A DNA stretch of 64,000 nt from Ciceribacter sp. L1K22 (GCF_017599385.1 NZ_JAGFPK010000001.1:62001-126000); one strand, 5' to 3'. Shown: positions 47,206-56,888, numbered from the stretch's first letter. Numbers and translations: made by a program. The notes: generated from the sequence alone by a model not told the origin.

Positions 47206-47223
47206 GTGACAGTTTTATGACAG
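47206..47223 (-). promoter_or_regulatory. Pho box (PhoB site) upstream of the EamA transporter
   Basis: The minus strand reads CTGTCATAAAACTGTCAC, two seven-base repeats spaced by four. It matches the rhizobial PhoB consensus CTGTCAT-N4-CTGTCAT at 13 of 14 positions, in the same orientation as the EamA gene. Confidence 0.65.
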
Positions 47224-47273
47224 CGCGACGATAGCCGCTTTTACAGCCGTTTCAATCGCGTCAGGTCCTCCGG

Positions 47274-47306
47274 AACAAAAAAAGCCGCCCGCGAGCGGAC
47301 GGCTTT
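47274..47306 (-). terminator. Intrinsic terminator of leuC
   Basis: Read on the minus strand, AAAGCCGTCC and the partner GGGCGGCTTT form a GC-rich stem (47281-47306) followed by seven or more T. It lies 22 bases after the leuC stop. Confidence 0.88.
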
Positions 47307-47327
47307 CGGCAATAAATGTTGCGCGTC

Positions 47328-48737
47328 TTATTTCCAGTCGCGGATATCGACGAAGTGACCGGCAACGGCGGCAGCGGCAGCCATCGCCGGCGAGACGAGA
47401 TGCGTGCGGCCCTTGTAGCCCTGGCGTCCCTCGAAATTGCGGTTGGAGGTCGAGGCGCAGCGCTCGCCCGGCTTCAGCCGGTCGTCGTTCATCGCCAGGC
47501 ACATCGAGCAGCCCGGCTCGCGCCATTCGAAGCCGGCGTCCTTGAAGATCTTGTCGAGGCCTTCTGCTTCCGCCTGTTCCTTGACGAGACCGGAGCCCGG
47601 AACCACCATCGCCGATACCGTGGACGCGACCTTCTTGCCCTCGAGCACGGCGGCAGCGGCGCGCAGGTCCTCTATGCGGCCGTTGGTGCACGAACCGATG
47701 AAGACGCGGTCGATGGCGATGTCGGTGATCTTGGTGCCCGGCTTCAGGCCCATGTAATCAAGCGCGCGCCATTTGGAGGTGCGCTTGTTCTCGTCCTGGA
47801 TGTCGTCCGGATTCGGAACCACGCCCTGGACCGAGATGACGTCTTCCGGCGAGGAACCCCACGAGACGATCGGCGGCAGGTTGGCGGCGTCGAGCACGAC
47901 GACGCGGTCGAAATGGGCGCCCTCGTCGGTGTGCAGCGTCTTCCAGTATTCGACCGCCTGGTCGAAGGCCGCACCCTTCGGCGCGCGCGGCTTGTCCTTG
48001 ATGTATTCGAAGGTCTTTTCGTCAGGCGCGATCAGACCGGCGCGGGCGCCGCCCTCGATCGTCATGTTGCAGACGGTCATGCGGCCTTCCATCGACAGCG
48101 AGCGGATCGCCTCGCCGGCGAACTCGATGACGTGGCCGGTACCGCCGGCCGTGCCGATCTCGCCGATGATGGCGAGAATGATGTCCTTGGCGGTCACGCC
48201 CTCGGGCAGCTGGCCGTCGACGCGCACCAGCATGTTCTTGGCCTTCTTCTGGATCAGCGTCTGGGTCGCCAGCACATGCTCGACCTCGGACGTGCCGATG
48301 CCGTGCGCCAAGGCGCCGAACGCGCCATGCGTGGAGGTGTGGCTGTCACCGCAGACGATCGTCATGCCGGGCAGGGTGAAGCCCTGTTCCGGACCGACGA
48401 TGTGCACGATGCCCTGGCGCTTGTCCTTCTCGGAATAGTACTCGACGCCGAAATCCGCGGCATTCTTGGCGAGCGCCTCGACCTGGATCCGGCTTTCCTC
48501 GTTCTTGATGCCCTCGTGACGATCAGGCGTGGTCGGCACGTTGTGGTCGACAACGGCAAGCGTCCGGCCCGGCTGGTGCACCTTGCGGCCGGCCATGCGC
48601 AGCCCTTCGAAAGCCTGCGGGCTCGTCACTTCGTGCACGAGGTGACGGTCGATATAGAGAAGACAGGTGCCATCCTCCTGGCGGTCGACCAGGTGATCGT
48701 CGAAGATCTTGTCGTAAAGGGTACGGGGTGCGCTCAT
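47328..48737 (-). CDS. leuC: 3-isopropylmalate dehydratase large subunit LeuC
   Basis: The 469-residue aconitase-family protein shows [15 protein letters not shown] and the [4Fe-4S] cysteines in F-I-G-S-C-T-N-G-R (about residue 350) and G-C-S-M-C-L (about 410). It works with LeuD, encoded 34 kb away. The ATG at 48737 gives [10 protein letters not shown], the family start. Confidence 0.96.
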   Translation of the reverse strand: MSAPRTLYDKIFDDHLVDRQEDGTCLLYIDRHLVHEVTSPQAFEGLRMAGRKVHQPGRTLAVVDHNVPTTPDRHEGIKNEESRIQVEALAKNAADFGVEYYSEKDKRQGIVHIVGPEQGFTLPGMTIVCGDSHTSTHGAFGALAHGIGTSEVEHVLATQTLIQKKAKNMLVRVDGQLPEGVTAKDIILAIIGEIGTAGGTGHVIEFAGEAIRSLSMEGRMTVCNMTIEGGARAGLIAPDEKTFEYIKDKPRAPKGAAFDQAVEYWKTLHTDEGAHFDRVVVLDAANLPPIVSWGSSPEDVISVQGVVPNPDDIQDENKRTSKWRALDYMGLKPGTKITDIAIDRVFIGSCTNGRIEDLRAAAAVLEGKKVASTVSAMVVPGSGLVKEQAEAEGLDKIFKDAGFEWREPGCSMCLAMNDDRLKPGERCASTSNRNFEGRQGYKGRTHLVSPAMAAAAAVAGHFVDIRDWK

Positions 48738-48818
48738 GGGCGTTGTTCCATCCAGACTGGGAAATGACTTTTATTGTGTGACGAAGAGACGCGATGACGG
48801 GGACATGCCCGTCATGGG

Positions 48819-48935
48819 TCAGCCTAGGCGGCTGTTGAGCGCCCCGGATACGCGCGCAAAGAACCGTGCCGGCAGACGCTTGTGGTCCTGCAGCACGATG
48901 AACTGGTTCGCGAGGCATCCGAATTTCGATCCCAT
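48819..48935 (-). CDS. Possible 38-residue protein in the leuC upstream region
   Basis: The frame MGSKFGCLANQFIVLQDHKR onward uses mostly G/C-ending codons like true genes here, ends just 81 bases before leuC, and has one hydrophobic patch (Q-F-I-V-L). No Leu-rich run is present, so it is not a classical leucine leader peptide. The ribosome-binding site is weak. I do not recognise a family. The remaining leuC-ppk2 gap (48738-48818, 48936-49063) holds a TGACA-N6-TGTCA dyad. Confidence 0.35.
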   Translation of the reverse strand: MGSKFGCLANQFIVLQDHKRLPARFFARVSGALNSRLG

Positions 48936-49063
48936 GGTGGGCTCAATACCAGTTTTCGGAAAAATCGGCAATGGAGTCGACGCGAGCGCGGCGTGACACG
49001 TTTTTGTCATAAGGCATTCGCCAAAAAATGCTTCATCGTCCTGACAGAACGGAAGGACGACGC

Positions 49064-49969
49064 ATGAACACCCCCATCCACGACGAGATCAGCCGCATCA
49101 AGGACGAGGTGCTCGACAGCTTCGACGAGGAGCTCGAGCAGCAGATGGACGAGGACCGTCTCGACGAGATGGTCGCCGAGGGGCTATCGGAGCCGACGAT
49201 GGACCGCAAGGTCTATTTCCGCGAACTCTTCCGGCTGCAGCACGAACTCGTCCGCCTGCAGGACTGGGTCCAGTACAAGAACCTGAAGGTCGTCGTCCTG
49301 TTCGAAGGCCGCGATTCGGCCGGCAAGGGCGGCGCGATCAAGCGCGTGACCCAGAGGCTGAACCCGCGCGTCGCCCGCGTTGTCGCGCTTCCGGCACCCA
49401 CCGAGCGCGAGCGGAACCAGTGGTACTTCCAGCGCTACGTGCCGCATCTGCCGACCGCAGGCGAGATGGTGCTCTTCGACCGCTCCTGGTACAACCGCGC
49501 CGGCGTCGAGCGTGTCATGGGCTTCTGCACCCCGGAACAGGTCGAGGCATTCTTCCGCGACGTGCCGGAATTCGAGCGCATGCTCGTCCGCTCCGGCATC
49601 ATTCTCCTGAAATACTGGTTCTCAATCACCGACGAAGAACAGGAATTCCGCTTCCGCATGCGCATCAACGATCCGCTGAAGCAGTGGAAGCTCTCCCCAA
49701 TGGACCTGCAGAGCCGCATCCACTGGGAAAGCTATACCCGCGCCAAGGAAGAGATGCTGGACCGTACCCACATCCCCGAGGCCCCCTGGTGGGTGGTGCA
49801 GGCCGTCGACAAGAAGAAGGCGCGCCTCAACATGATCGCCCATCTTCTCTCGCAGATCCCCTACGAAAATGTCCCCAAGGAACACATCGTCCTGCCCGAG
49901 CGCGTCCGCAATGCCGACTACATCCGCCACCCGGTCCCGCCGGAAATGTATGTGCCCGAAAAATACTGA
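49064..49969 (+). CDS. ppk2: Polyphosphate kinase 2 (PPK2)
   Basis: The 301-residue single-domain PPK2 has Walker A V-L-F-E-G-R-D-S-A-G-K-G-G-A-I-K-R (about residue 82-98), the lid R-L-N-P-R-V-A-R-V-V-A-L-P-A-P-T and Walker B V-L-F-D-R-S-W-Y-N-R-A-G. It transfers phosphate between polyphosphate and nucleotides. GGAAGGACGACGC precedes ATG 49064. The acidic N-terminal 40 residues are typical of class I. Confidence 0.94.
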   Translation: MNTPIHDEISRIKDEVLDSFDEELEQQMDEDRLDEMVAEGLSEPTMDRKVYFRELFRLQHELVRLQDWVQYKNLKVVVLFEGRDSAGKGGAIKRVTQRLNPRVARVVALPAPTERERNQWYFQRYVPHLPTAGEMVLFDRSWYNRAGVERVMGFCTPEQVEAFFRDVPEFERMLVRSGIILLKYWFSITDEEQEFRFRMRINDPLKQWKLSPMDLQSRIHWESYTRAKEEMLDRTHIPEAPWWVVQAVDKKKARLNMIAHLLSQIPYENVPKEHIVLPERVRNADYIRHPVPPEMYVPEKY

Positions 49970-49974
49970 CGGAA

Positions 49975-50607
49975 TCAGCAGATCCGGAAGACATAGGCCT
50001 TGAGCAGCACATCCGGTTCGTCGATCGCATAGGCGCGGAACAGCGGGCTTTCCTCCACCGGGGTCCAGATGCCCCGGCTGGAGAGGCGCTCGAAAACCCC
50101 GGCGAACCCGCCGCTGTCGAACACCTTGTCCCGCACGGTGAAAACCGCATGCCCGCCGGGCCTCGTAATCCGGCAGAGCTCGTAAAGCCCGCTCGCCGGC
50201 GCATGCCCTTCCGTGAACACCCCGGTCGAGAAGAAGGCCGCGAAATGATCGTCCGGCCACGGCAACGTCTCGCCGAGCGTCGCCCGCTTCAGAACGTCGT
50301 AGGCCTCGCGGTGGGCCGCCAGCGCCAGCATCTCCTCGGAGAAATCCAGCCCCTCGACAACGGGATAGCCGAGCGCCCGCATCGCCGGCCCGGAAAGCCC
50401 CGTACCGCATCCGGCATCGAGCAGCGGACCGGCATCGCGGGGCACATGTCGGCTGACCCAGGCTGAGATCATGAAGGGCAGGCAATAGCCGGAGGAGAGG
50501 TTCTCGCGATCGTAATCCGTCGACCAGGTCGAATAGGCCGAGGCCAGTTCGTCGCCGGACTGCGCGGCATAGACCTTCTCCAGCCCCTCGCTCCTGCGCT
50601 CGCTCAT
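49975..50607 (-). CDS. Class I SAM-dependent methyltransferase
   Basis: The 210 residues contain motif I G-P-L-L-D-A-G-C-G-T-G-L-S-G-P (about 61-75), motif II V-E-G-L-D-F-S-E-E-M-L and the Methyltransf_11 order of strands (I-T-R-P-G-G-H-A-V-F-T-V). The substrate is unknown. The ATG overlaps the permease stop as ATGA, so it is coupled to the amino-acid ABC genes. The open frame reaches far back through the permease gene but that part is out of frame with it. Confidence 0.87.
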   Translation of the reverse strand: MSERRSEGLEKVYAAQSGDELASAYSTWSTDYDRENLSSGYCLPFMISAWVSRHVPRDAGPLLDAGCGTGLSGPAMRALGYPVVEGLDFSEEMLALAAHREAYDVLKRATLGETLPWPDDHFAAFFSTGVFTEGHAPASGLYELCRITRPGGHAVFTVRDKVFDSGGFAGVFERLSSRGIWTPVEESPLFRAYAIDEPDVLLKAYVFRIC

Positions 50608-51428
50608 TCCCGCGCGCCCTGTTCCCGCATGCGTTTCTCCACCTGCCGCAGCAGCAGCGACAGCCCGATGGTCAGCATCAGGTAGATATAGGCGACGATC
50701 GAATAGGTCTCGAAGAAGCGGAACGAGCCCGAGGCGTAGATCTTGCCCGCCTGGCTGATATCCGCGACACCCAGCACCGAAACAAGCGAACTGTCCTTGA
50801 CCATGGCCACGAAATCGTTCGACAGCGGCGGGAAGATCACCTTGATCGCCTGCGGCAGCACGATCAGCCGGAACCGCTGGTAGCGGTTCAAGCCCAGCGA
50901 CATCGCCGCCTCGATCTGCCCCCTGTCGACCGACTGGATGCCGGCCCGGAAGATTTCCGCGATGAAGGCGGAATAGCCGATGGTCAGCGCGATGATCGCG
51001 CGCCACATCAGGGACACGTCGCGCACCTGAAGGGGCGAGAGCCAGCCCTCCGCCGTCAGCGGCGAGATGATGAAATTGTAGGCCGCGACGAAACCCGGCG
51101 CGCCGACGAAGGCGATGTAGAACAAGAGCACCAGGATCGGGATGCCGCGCACCACCTCGACATAGAACCGCGCCGCCTGCCGCAGGACGACGCTGTCGGC
51201 CATGCCAGCAAGCGCAATCATCAATCCGAGACCGGTCGCCAGCGCAAAGCCGACGACCGTGACGAACACCGTCACCCAGATGCCCCGCGCGACCGTGGTG
51301 AACACCTGCGCATAGATGTCGTTGACCGCGATGACGACGGCAAGGCCGATCGCGATGACGACCAGCGCGACCAGCCACCAGGGCCGGTCGCCGCGTTCAT
51401 CCCCCTTGGGAAGCGTCTGGAAACCCAT
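50604..51428 (-). CDS. Polar amino-acid ABC transporter permease
   Basis: The 274-residue HisM/GlnP-type permease has about five to six helices, with the HisM-type sequence F-Y-V-E-V-V-R-G-I-P-I-L-V-L-L-F-Y and the EAA loop E-A-A-M-S-L-G-L-N-R-Y-Q-R-F. It has an extended charged N terminus (about 20 residues). It lies 27 bases after the binding-protein gene. No ABC ATPase gene is in the cluster. Confidence 0.92.
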   Translation of the reverse strand: MGFQTLPKGDERGDRPWWLVALVVIAIGLAVVIAVNDIYAQVFTTVARGIWVTVFVTVVGFALATGLGLMIALAGMADSVVLRQAARFYVEVVRGIPILVLLFYIAFVGAPGFVAAYNFIISPLTAEGWLSPLQVRDVSLMWRAIIALTIGYSAFIAEIFRAGIQSVDRGQIEAAMSLGLNRYQRFRLIVLPQAIKVIFPPLSNDFVAMVKDSSLVSVLGVADISQAGKIYASGSFRFFETYSIVAYIYLMLTIGLSLLLRQVEKRMREQGARE

Positions 51429-51455
51429 GCGGCGACCGCCCCCCGGCTCAGGCGG

Positions 51456-52253
51456 TCATTCGCCCATCTTGTAGTCGAGGAACCACTTCTTGTTCAGCGT
51501 GTCCAGCGTGCCGTCCGCCTTCAGTTCGGCGATGGCCGCATTGATCGGTGCCACGAGATCGGACCCCTTCGGGAAGATGAAGCCGAAATCTTCCGAGCCA
51601 AGCGGACCGCCGACAACTTTCAGGCCACCGCCGGAAGCATCGACATAACCCTGCCCGGCCGTGCCGTCGGTCAGCACCATGTCGACATCGCCCGTCTTCA
51701 GCGCCTGCACCGTCGCCCCGAACGTCTCGAACAGCTTGATGCGGGGATTGGCCTCGTCGCCATCGAGAACGCTGTAGACCGCGGTGTAGAACGGCGTCGT
51801 GCCCGGCTGCGCGCCGACCAGAAGGTCTGCATTGTCGGCAAAGCTCTTGGCGTCGGTGAACCGGCTTTCGTCGCCGCGCACCAGCATGAACTGCTCGGAG
51901 CGCATGTAGGGGTCGGAGAAATCCACCTTCGCCTTGCGCTCGTCATTGATCGTGATGCCGGTCATGCCGACCTGATACTGGCCGTCGGATACGGACTGGA
52001 TCATCGCGTCCCAGGACGTGTTCTGGTACTCGACCGTCATGTTCAGCCGTTTGGCGATCTCGTTCATCACGTCATATTCCCAGCCGATCGCCTCACCCGT
52101 CTTCGGGTCGACAAACTGCAGCGGCGGATAGGCGTTTTCCGTCACGACCACGACCGTCTTGCCGCCAAGGTCCGGCAGTTCGGCGGAAAGGGCGGATACG
52201 GGAGCAAGAGCAAGGGCGGCAAGCCCGGCGAGAAGTGTGCGCAAGTTCATCAT
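51456..52253 (-). CDS. Amino-acid ABC transporter substrate-binding protein
   Basis: The 265-residue precursor has a signal peptide ([18 protein letters not shown], cleavage near A-L-S-A) and an SBP_bac_3 domain: [34 protein letters not shown]. Polar amino acids are the usual ligands; which one is not clear. GGAGG lies seven bases before ATG 52253. Confidence 0.92.
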   Translation of the reverse strand: MMNLRTLLAGLAALALAPVSALSAELPDLGGKTVVVVTENAYPPLQFVDPKTGEAIGWEYDVMNEIAKRLNMTVEYQNTSWDAMIQSVSDGQYQVGMTGITINDERKAKVDFSDPYMRSEQFMLVRGDESRFTDAKSFADNADLLVGAQPGTTPFYTAVYSVLDGDEANPRIKLFETFGATVQALKTGDVDMVLTDGTAGQGYVDASGGGLKVVGGPLGSEDFGFIFPKGSDLVAPINAAIAELKADGTLDTLNKKWFLDYKMGE

Positions 52254-52384
52254 CGTCAGCCTCCAAAAAAGCCAGATTGAGCACGCCTCGCCGATCGGTT
52301 TCAAGGAAAAACTGGAACCCCGGTGCGGTCAAACACGTTGGCGAATGAGGTAGGGGACCACCATCCAAAACGCGGAACGGCAAT

Positions 52385-53359
52385 TTGGCAGCAAACAGGT
52401 CATCGACGAGCGAGAAAGATCGCGGCCGGGACAGCACGGCGCCCAGCGAAATACCTGTCCGGGGTCTTCGTGACGTCTTCTGGCGGGTGGTCGAGCAAGC
52501 AGACCGCGACCGCATCGCCCTCGTCAGCGCCGGCGTCAGCTACTACCTGCTGCTGGCGCTCTTCCCCTCTCTGACAGCCCTGGTATCTCTCTACGGTTTC
52601 TTCGCGGACCCATCGACCATTTCCGGCCACATCGAATCCCTCCGCCGCATCCTGCCGCCGGGTTCCTCCGAAATGATCCAGGAACAGCTTGCCGCGCTCA
52701 CCCGGCAGGGCTCGCCGTCGCTGGGCGTGGGCTTCGCCACCGGACTGGCCATCGGCATCTGGAGCGCGCGGAACGGGATCATGGCCCTGTTCGACGCCAT
52801 GAACGTCGCCTACAACGAGCGCGAGAAGCGCGGGCTGCTCGAACTCAACCTCCTGGTTTTCGCCTTCACGCTCGGCCTGTTCGTTCTGCTGGGCGTCATC
52901 ACCGCCGGCTTGGCCGCCCTTCCGGCTGTGTTCGCCTTCGTCATCCCGGACAGCTGGCTGGAGCCGGTGCTGATGATTCTCCGCTGGCCGATCCTCGTCC
53001 TGCTCGTCGGTTTCTCGATCAGCTGTCTCTATCGCTACGGTCCGAGCCGCGAGCCGGCGAAATTGCGCTGGTTGAGCTGGGGCGCCGTGATCTCGACCGC
53101 CGCCTGGCTGCTGGCCTCGCTCGCCTTTTCCTATTACCTGCAGAATTTCGGCAACTACAGCGCCACCTACGGCGCCTTGGGCTCCGTCGCCGGCTTCATG
53201 GTGTGGAGCTGGATGTGCGCCCTCATTTTCATTCTGGGCGCCGAGATCAACGGCGAACTCGAACATCAGACATGCCACGATACCACGACGGGAGAACCAC
53301 GGCCGATGGGCGAACGCGGCGCCTTCGTCGCTGATACCGTCGGGCGTGCCGCCGACTGA
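52385..53359 (+). CDS. YihY/BrkB-family membrane protein
   Basis: The 324-residue protein has about six helices and the family's A-L-V-S-A-G-V-S-Y-Y-L-L-L-A-L-F-P-S (about residue 46-62), W-S-A-R-N-G-I-M-A-L-F and F-M-V-W-S-W-M-C. The name 'RNase BN' once given to the family is now thought wrong; function is unsettled. The start is TTG 52385; no ATG lies before the first helix. Confidence 0.85.
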   Translation: MAANRSSTSEKDRGRDSTAPSEIPVRGLRDVFWRVVEQADRDRIALVSAGVSYYLLLALFPSLTALVSLYGFFADPSTISGHIESLRRILPPGSSEMIQEQLAALTRQGSPSLGVGFATGLAIGIWSARNGIMALFDAMNVAYNEREKRGLLELNLLVFAFTLGLFVLLGVITAGLAALPAVFAFVIPDSWLEPVLMILRWPILVLLVGFSISCLYRYGPSREPAKLRWLSWGAVISTAAWLLASLAFSYYLQNFGNYSATYGALGSVAGFMVWSWMCALIFILGAEINGELEHQTCHDTTTGEPRPMGERGAFVADTVGRAAD

Positions 53360-53410
53360 ACCGGCGTCACGCCGACAGATGCAATGGCCCGATGGCCCGG
53401 GACAAAGAAA

Positions 53411-53440
53411 GGCCGGAACATCGTTTCTGATGTTCCGGCC
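53411..53440. terminator. Bidirectional terminator between brkB-like gene and rplS
   Basis: GGCCGGAACATC and GATGTTCCGGCC are perfect twelve-base arms around a six-base loop. T-rich sequence follows on both strands (TCTTG on +, TTTCTTTG on -), so it can end both convergent transcripts. Confidence 0.85.
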
Positions 53441-53498
53441 TCTTGACGATCAAGGTGGCCCGAAAGCCGCCGTTCTGATTCCCTTTCAGGAATAAAAC

Positions 53499-54035
53499 TT
53501 ATTCGGAAGCAGCGTCCGAAGCAGCAGCGGCTTCCGCTGCGGCCTTGGCTTCAGCGGCTTCGGCTGCTGCCTTTTCGGCGGCCAGTGCCTGTGCTGCTGC
53601 AACCTTTTCGGCTTCGATCCGTGCCTTTTCCTCGGCCACGGCGGCGCGCTCGGCGTCGTTCAGCTTGCGGGCGCGGGTGCCGGTGTTCTCGACGATACGA
53701 GCCGACTTGCCGCGACGATCGCGCAGGTAGTAGAGCTTGGCGCGACGAACCTTACCGCGGCGAACGATCTCGACGCTTTCGACCATCGGCGAATAGACCG
53801 GGAATACGCGCTCGACGCCTTCGCCGTAGGAAATCTTGCGAACGGTGAAGCTCTCGTTGATGCCGCCGCCGGAACGAGCGATGCAAACGCCTTCATAGGC
53901 CTGCACGCGGGTACGGTTACCTTCCTTGACGGTGACGTTAACGCGCAGCGTGTCGCCAGGCGAGAATTCCGGCAGCTTGCGCTTGGCTTCGATCTTGGCA
54001 GCCTGTTCGGCTTCCAGCTGTTCAATGATGTTCAT
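53499..54035 (-). CDS. rplS: 50S ribosomal protein L19
   Basis: The first 125 residues are canonical L19 ([33 protein letters not shown]). They are followed by an Ala/Glu/Lys-rich tail of about 50 residues, longer than in enterobacteria and probably helical. The ATG at 54035 gives [11 protein letters not shown]; the frame extends upstream without support. The 269-base gap to the next gene upstream (54036-54304) holds the rplS leader and a short GCCC-TTGC-GGGC hairpin. Confidence 0.96.
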   Translation of the reverse strand: MNIIEQLEAEQAAKIEAKRKLPEFSPGDTLRVNVTVKEGNRTRVQAYEGVCIARSGGGINESFTVRKISYGEGVERVFPVYSPMVESVEIVRRGKVRRAKLYYLRDRRGKSARIVENTGTRARKLNDAERAAVAEEKARIEAEKVAAAQALAAEKAAAEAAEAKAAAEAAAASDAASE

Positions 54036-54304
54036 CTGTCTAACCTTCGATTCTTCTGAAACAGCCAGAGCGCTCGACAATAATCCTTGGGCCAAGCCTC
54101 CGGATTTTGCCCTTGCGGGCGGGAGCGGGTACGCATGCTCTTTGTTTGCTGGCAGACGGGCAAAGCCCATTTCCGGGTGCGCCAATACACCACTCTCGAT
54201 GCTTTGTCACCCCCTAACGCAAACCGAATCTGCCCAGAGGCCAGCGGCTTGCGAAGCCGTTTCGAACCACATATCACCGCAGGACGTCCACTGGGAGGAA
54301 AGAA

Positions 54305-55051
54305 ATGTCCGTCGCCACCATCATGCTTCTCTTCGTGGCAGGCTTTCTGTCCGGCGTGGTCAATGCCATCGCCGGAGGCGGCACCTTTCTGACTTTCGGC
54401 GCCATGACCTTCGCAGGCTTGCCCCCGATCGCCGCCAACGCCACCTCCTCCATCACGCAGTTTCCCGGCTACATCACCTCGACGCTCGCCTACCGCAGCG
54501 AGTTGCGCAGCGCCTGGAAAGGTGCCGTCGTCCTCGCCATTGTATCCGCCGTCGGCGCTCTCGGCGGCGCGCTCTTCCTGGTTTCGCTTTCCAATCCCGC
54601 CTTCCGCAGCATGGTGCCATGGCTGCTGATCGCCGCCACGCTGGTCTTTGCCGCAGGACCAAAGCTTAGGCCGAAGACGACAGGTGAAAGCCACCCGGCA
54701 ACACCGCTCGGCATCGCCATCCAGACGGTAACCTCCTTCTACGGCGGTTTCTTCGGCGCCGGCATGGGCATCATGATGCTCGCTTCGCTCGGTCTCGCAA
54801 GCGGCGGCGACTATCATCGTCTGAACGCGCTGAAGAACTTCCTGTCGATCGTCATCGCTGCTGTGGCGATCGCCGTCTTCACCTCGGCCGGCGCTGTCTC
54901 CTGGCTCCATGCCGCGATCATGGTGCCGGCCGTAGCGCTCGGTGGCTATACCGGCGTTGCCGTCGCAAGGAGGGTTCCTCAGGCGCTGCTGCGCTGGACG
55001 GTGGTCGCCTTCGGCCTGGGGCTGGCTGTCTACTATTTCTTGACGGGCTGA
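54305..55051 (+). CDS. TauE/SafE-family permease
   Basis: The 248-residue protein has about eight helices and the family's repeated motif: G-V-V-N-A-I-A-G-G-G-T-F-L-T-F (about 17-31) and F-Y-G-G-F-F-G-A-G-M-G-I-M (about 145-157). Such permeases export sulfite or organosulfonates; no sulfur genes are nearby, so the substrate is open. GGAGGAAAGAA precedes the ATG. Confidence 0.9.
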   Translation: MSVATIMLLFVAGFLSGVVNAIAGGGTFLTFGAMTFAGLPPIAANATSSITQFPGYITSTLAYRSELRSAWKGAVVLAIVSAVGALGGALFLVSLSNPAFRSMVPWLLIAATLVFAAGPKLRPKTTGESHPATPLGIAIQTVTSFYGGFFGAGMGIMMLASLGLASGGDYHRLNALKNFLSIVIAAVAIAVFTSAGAVSWLHAAIMVPAVALGGYTGVAVARRVPQALLRWTVVAFGLGLAVYYFLTG

Positions 55052-55085
55052 GGCTGGAGCGGAAGGACGACGGCCGGTCGGCCGA

Positions 55086-55775
55086 TCAGGGCGCCTTCGG
55101 CAGAAGATCCGGCCGCCGTTCCCGCGTCAGTTCCAGGGCCTGCTCGCGACGCCACTTTTCGATCGCGCCGTGATTGCCCGAAGTCAGCACCGCGGGGATT
55201 TCCCGTCCCTCGAACACCTGCGGCCGCGTATAGTGCGGATGTTCGAGAAGACCGTCCTCGAAACTCTCGTGCACGCCTGAGAGATCGTTGCCCATCACGC
55301 CCGGCAGGATGCGCACCACGGCATCCAGCAGCGTCAGCGCCGCCGGCTCGCCACCGGACAGGATGTAGTCGCCGATCGAGACCTCTTCCAGATTGCGCGC
55401 CTCGATCACCCGCTGGTCGACCCCCTCGAAGCGGCCGCAGACGATGACCGCGCCGTCACCGGCCGCGATCTCTCTCACGCGCTCCTGCGTCAGCGGTCGC
55501 CCACGCGGGCTCATCAGAAGGCGCGGCCGCGTATCGCCATCCGGGGACACCGAATCGATCGCCCGCGCCAGCACGTCGGGCTTGAGCACCATGCCGGCGC
55601 CGCCGCCGGCGGGCGTATCGTCCACCGTCCTGTGTTTGTCCGTCGCAAAATCCCGGATCTGCACGGCCTCCATGGACCATTGCCCACGCTCCAGCGCCTT
55701 GCCGGCCAGCGATTGGCCGAGATGGCCCGGAAACATGTCGGGATAGAGTGTCAGAACGGTCGCCTTGAAGGTCAT
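55086..55775 (-). CDS. trmD: tRNA (guanine-N1-)-methyltransferase TrmD
   Basis: The 229-residue enzyme has the SPOUT knot [11 protein letters not shown] (about 132-142), [10 protein letters not shown] and the P-H-Y-T-R-P sequence. It makes m1G37 and prevents frameshifting. rimM ends nine bases upstream on the same strand, as in most bacteria. Confidence 0.96.
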   Translation of the reverse strand: MTFKATVLTLYPDMFPGHLGQSLAGKALERGQWSMEAVQIRDFATDKHRTVDDTPAGGGAGMVLKPDVLARAIDSVSPDGDTRPRLLMSPRGRPLTQERVREIAAGDGAVIVCGRFEGVDQRVIEARNLEEVSIGDYILSGGEPAALTLLDAVVRILPGVMGNDLSGVHESFEDGLLEHPHYTRPQVFEGREIPAVLTSGNHGAIEKWRREQALELTRERRPDLLPKAP

Positions 55776-55784
55776 GGCCGCCGC

Positions 55785-56357
55785 TCAGTCGTCCGGCAGG
55801 AAGGGCGTACCCTTCTTGCCGCCGGATTTGCCGTCATCGGTATCCTTGAGGCCCGCCGCGATCGGATCAACAAGCAGCCGTCCGCCTTCGAGATCGATTT
55901 CCAGCACCGCCGCCTCCGAAAACGGAATGAGCACCGGCCGCTTTCCCGGACCCTTCAGTTCCAGGAGATCGCCGGCGCCGAAATCGTAGATGCCCGTGAC
56001 CGCCCCGTAATTGTTGCCGTCGTGGTCGTAGACCTCCAGCCCTTCGAGGTCGGCATAATAGAACTCGTCGTCTTCCAGTTCCTCGTCCGGCAGCGCCCCA
56101 CGATCCACATAGAGCTCAAGACCGTTCAGCGCCTCGGCGGCATTGCGGTCGTTGACGCCCCGGAAGCGGACGATCACGACGTTCTTCGCCTCGCGGATTT
56201 CGAGGATTTCAAACACCCGTCCGTCGAGAGTGCGCAGGTTGCCGTAATCGCCGATCGATGTCGGATCGTCGGTATAGGCCTTCACGCGCACTTCGCCGCG
56301 CAAGCCCTGGGCGGCGCCGATCACGGCCATCAGAACGGGATTTTCGAGCTTCGTCAT
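55785..56357 (-). CDS. rimM: 16S rRNA processing protein RimM
   Basis: The 190 residues hold the RimM N domain ([19 protein letters not shown]) and a PRC-barrel ([13 protein letters not shown]). The last 25 residues, [12 protein letters not shown], are charged and variable. It helps 30S maturation. A hairpin terminator separates it from rpsP. Confidence 0.95.
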   Translation of the reverse strand: MTKLENPVLMAVIGAAQGLRGEVRVKAYTDDPTSIGDYGNLRTLDGRVFEILEIREAKNVVIVRFRGVNDRNAAEALNGLELYVDRGALPDEELEDDEFYYADLEGLEVYDHDGNNYGAVTGIYDFGAGDLLELKGPGKRPVLIPFSEAAVLEIDLEGGRLLVDPIAAGLKDTDDGKSGGKKGTPFLPDD

Positions 56358-56416
56358 AGCAGGATTTCGTCCGGTTTGTTCGGCGCCTCTTCTAGGCCGA
56401 AACCGGCCGAATTGAA

Positions 56417-56450
56417 ACAGAAAACGGCCGGCGGGAGACCCGGCCGGCCG
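56417..56450 (-). terminator. Hairpin terminator/attenuator between rpsP and rimM
   Basis: On the minus strand CGGCCGGC and GCCGGCCG enclose a ten-base loop and are followed by TTTTCTGTTTC. It lies within the ribosomal operon, 25 bases after the rpsP stop, and would partly separate rpsP output from rimM-trmD. Confidence 0.78.
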
Positions 56451-56474
56451 TCATCACTTTGAGAGCGCGCCGGA

Positions 56475-56852
56475 TTATTCGGCGGCGGAGGCTTCTGCTG
56501 CGGCGGCAGCGGCCTCGGCTGCCTTAGCTTCCTTTTCCTTGATGCGCTCAAGGGCCTTCTTGCCAGGCTTTGCCTTGTCCGGGTTGTTGCGGGCTTCGCG
56601 GGTGGCGAGACCGGCTTCGGCCATGAAGCGCAGAACGCGATCTGTCGGCTGTGCGCCCTTGGCGACCCAGTCCTTGATGCGCTCGACATCAAGCTCGATG
56701 CGCTTTTCGCTGTCCTTCGGAAGCATCGGGTTCCACGAGCCGACCTTCTCGAGGAAACGACCGTCGCGCGGGCTGCGGGCGTCGGCAACGACGATCTGGT
56801 AGTAGGGACGCTTCTTGGAACCGCCACGGGCGAGACGAATTTTCAGTGCCAT
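56475..56852 (-). CDS. rpsP: 30S ribosomal protein S16
   Basis: The first 80 residues are canonical S16 ([27 protein letters not shown]). They are followed by a Lys/Ala/Glu-rich tail ([12 protein letters not shown]), as in other rhizobia. Total 125 residues. It lies between a chorismate mutase gene and rimM. Confidence 0.97.
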   Translation of the reverse strand: MALKIRLARGGSKKRPYYQIVVADARSPRDGRFLEKVGSWNPMLPKDSEKRIELDVERIKDWVAKGAQPTDRVLRFMAEAGLATREARNNPDKAKPGKKALERIKEKEAKAAEAAAAAAEASAAE

Positions 56853-56888
56853 TGTTCTAACTCCTTGGGACTGTTTGGCCGCCTGGTC

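Noticed and set aside
50608..51378. Long N-terminal extension of the methyltransferase frame
   Set aside because: It lies wholly over the ABC permease gene in a different frame and has no methyltransferase homology.
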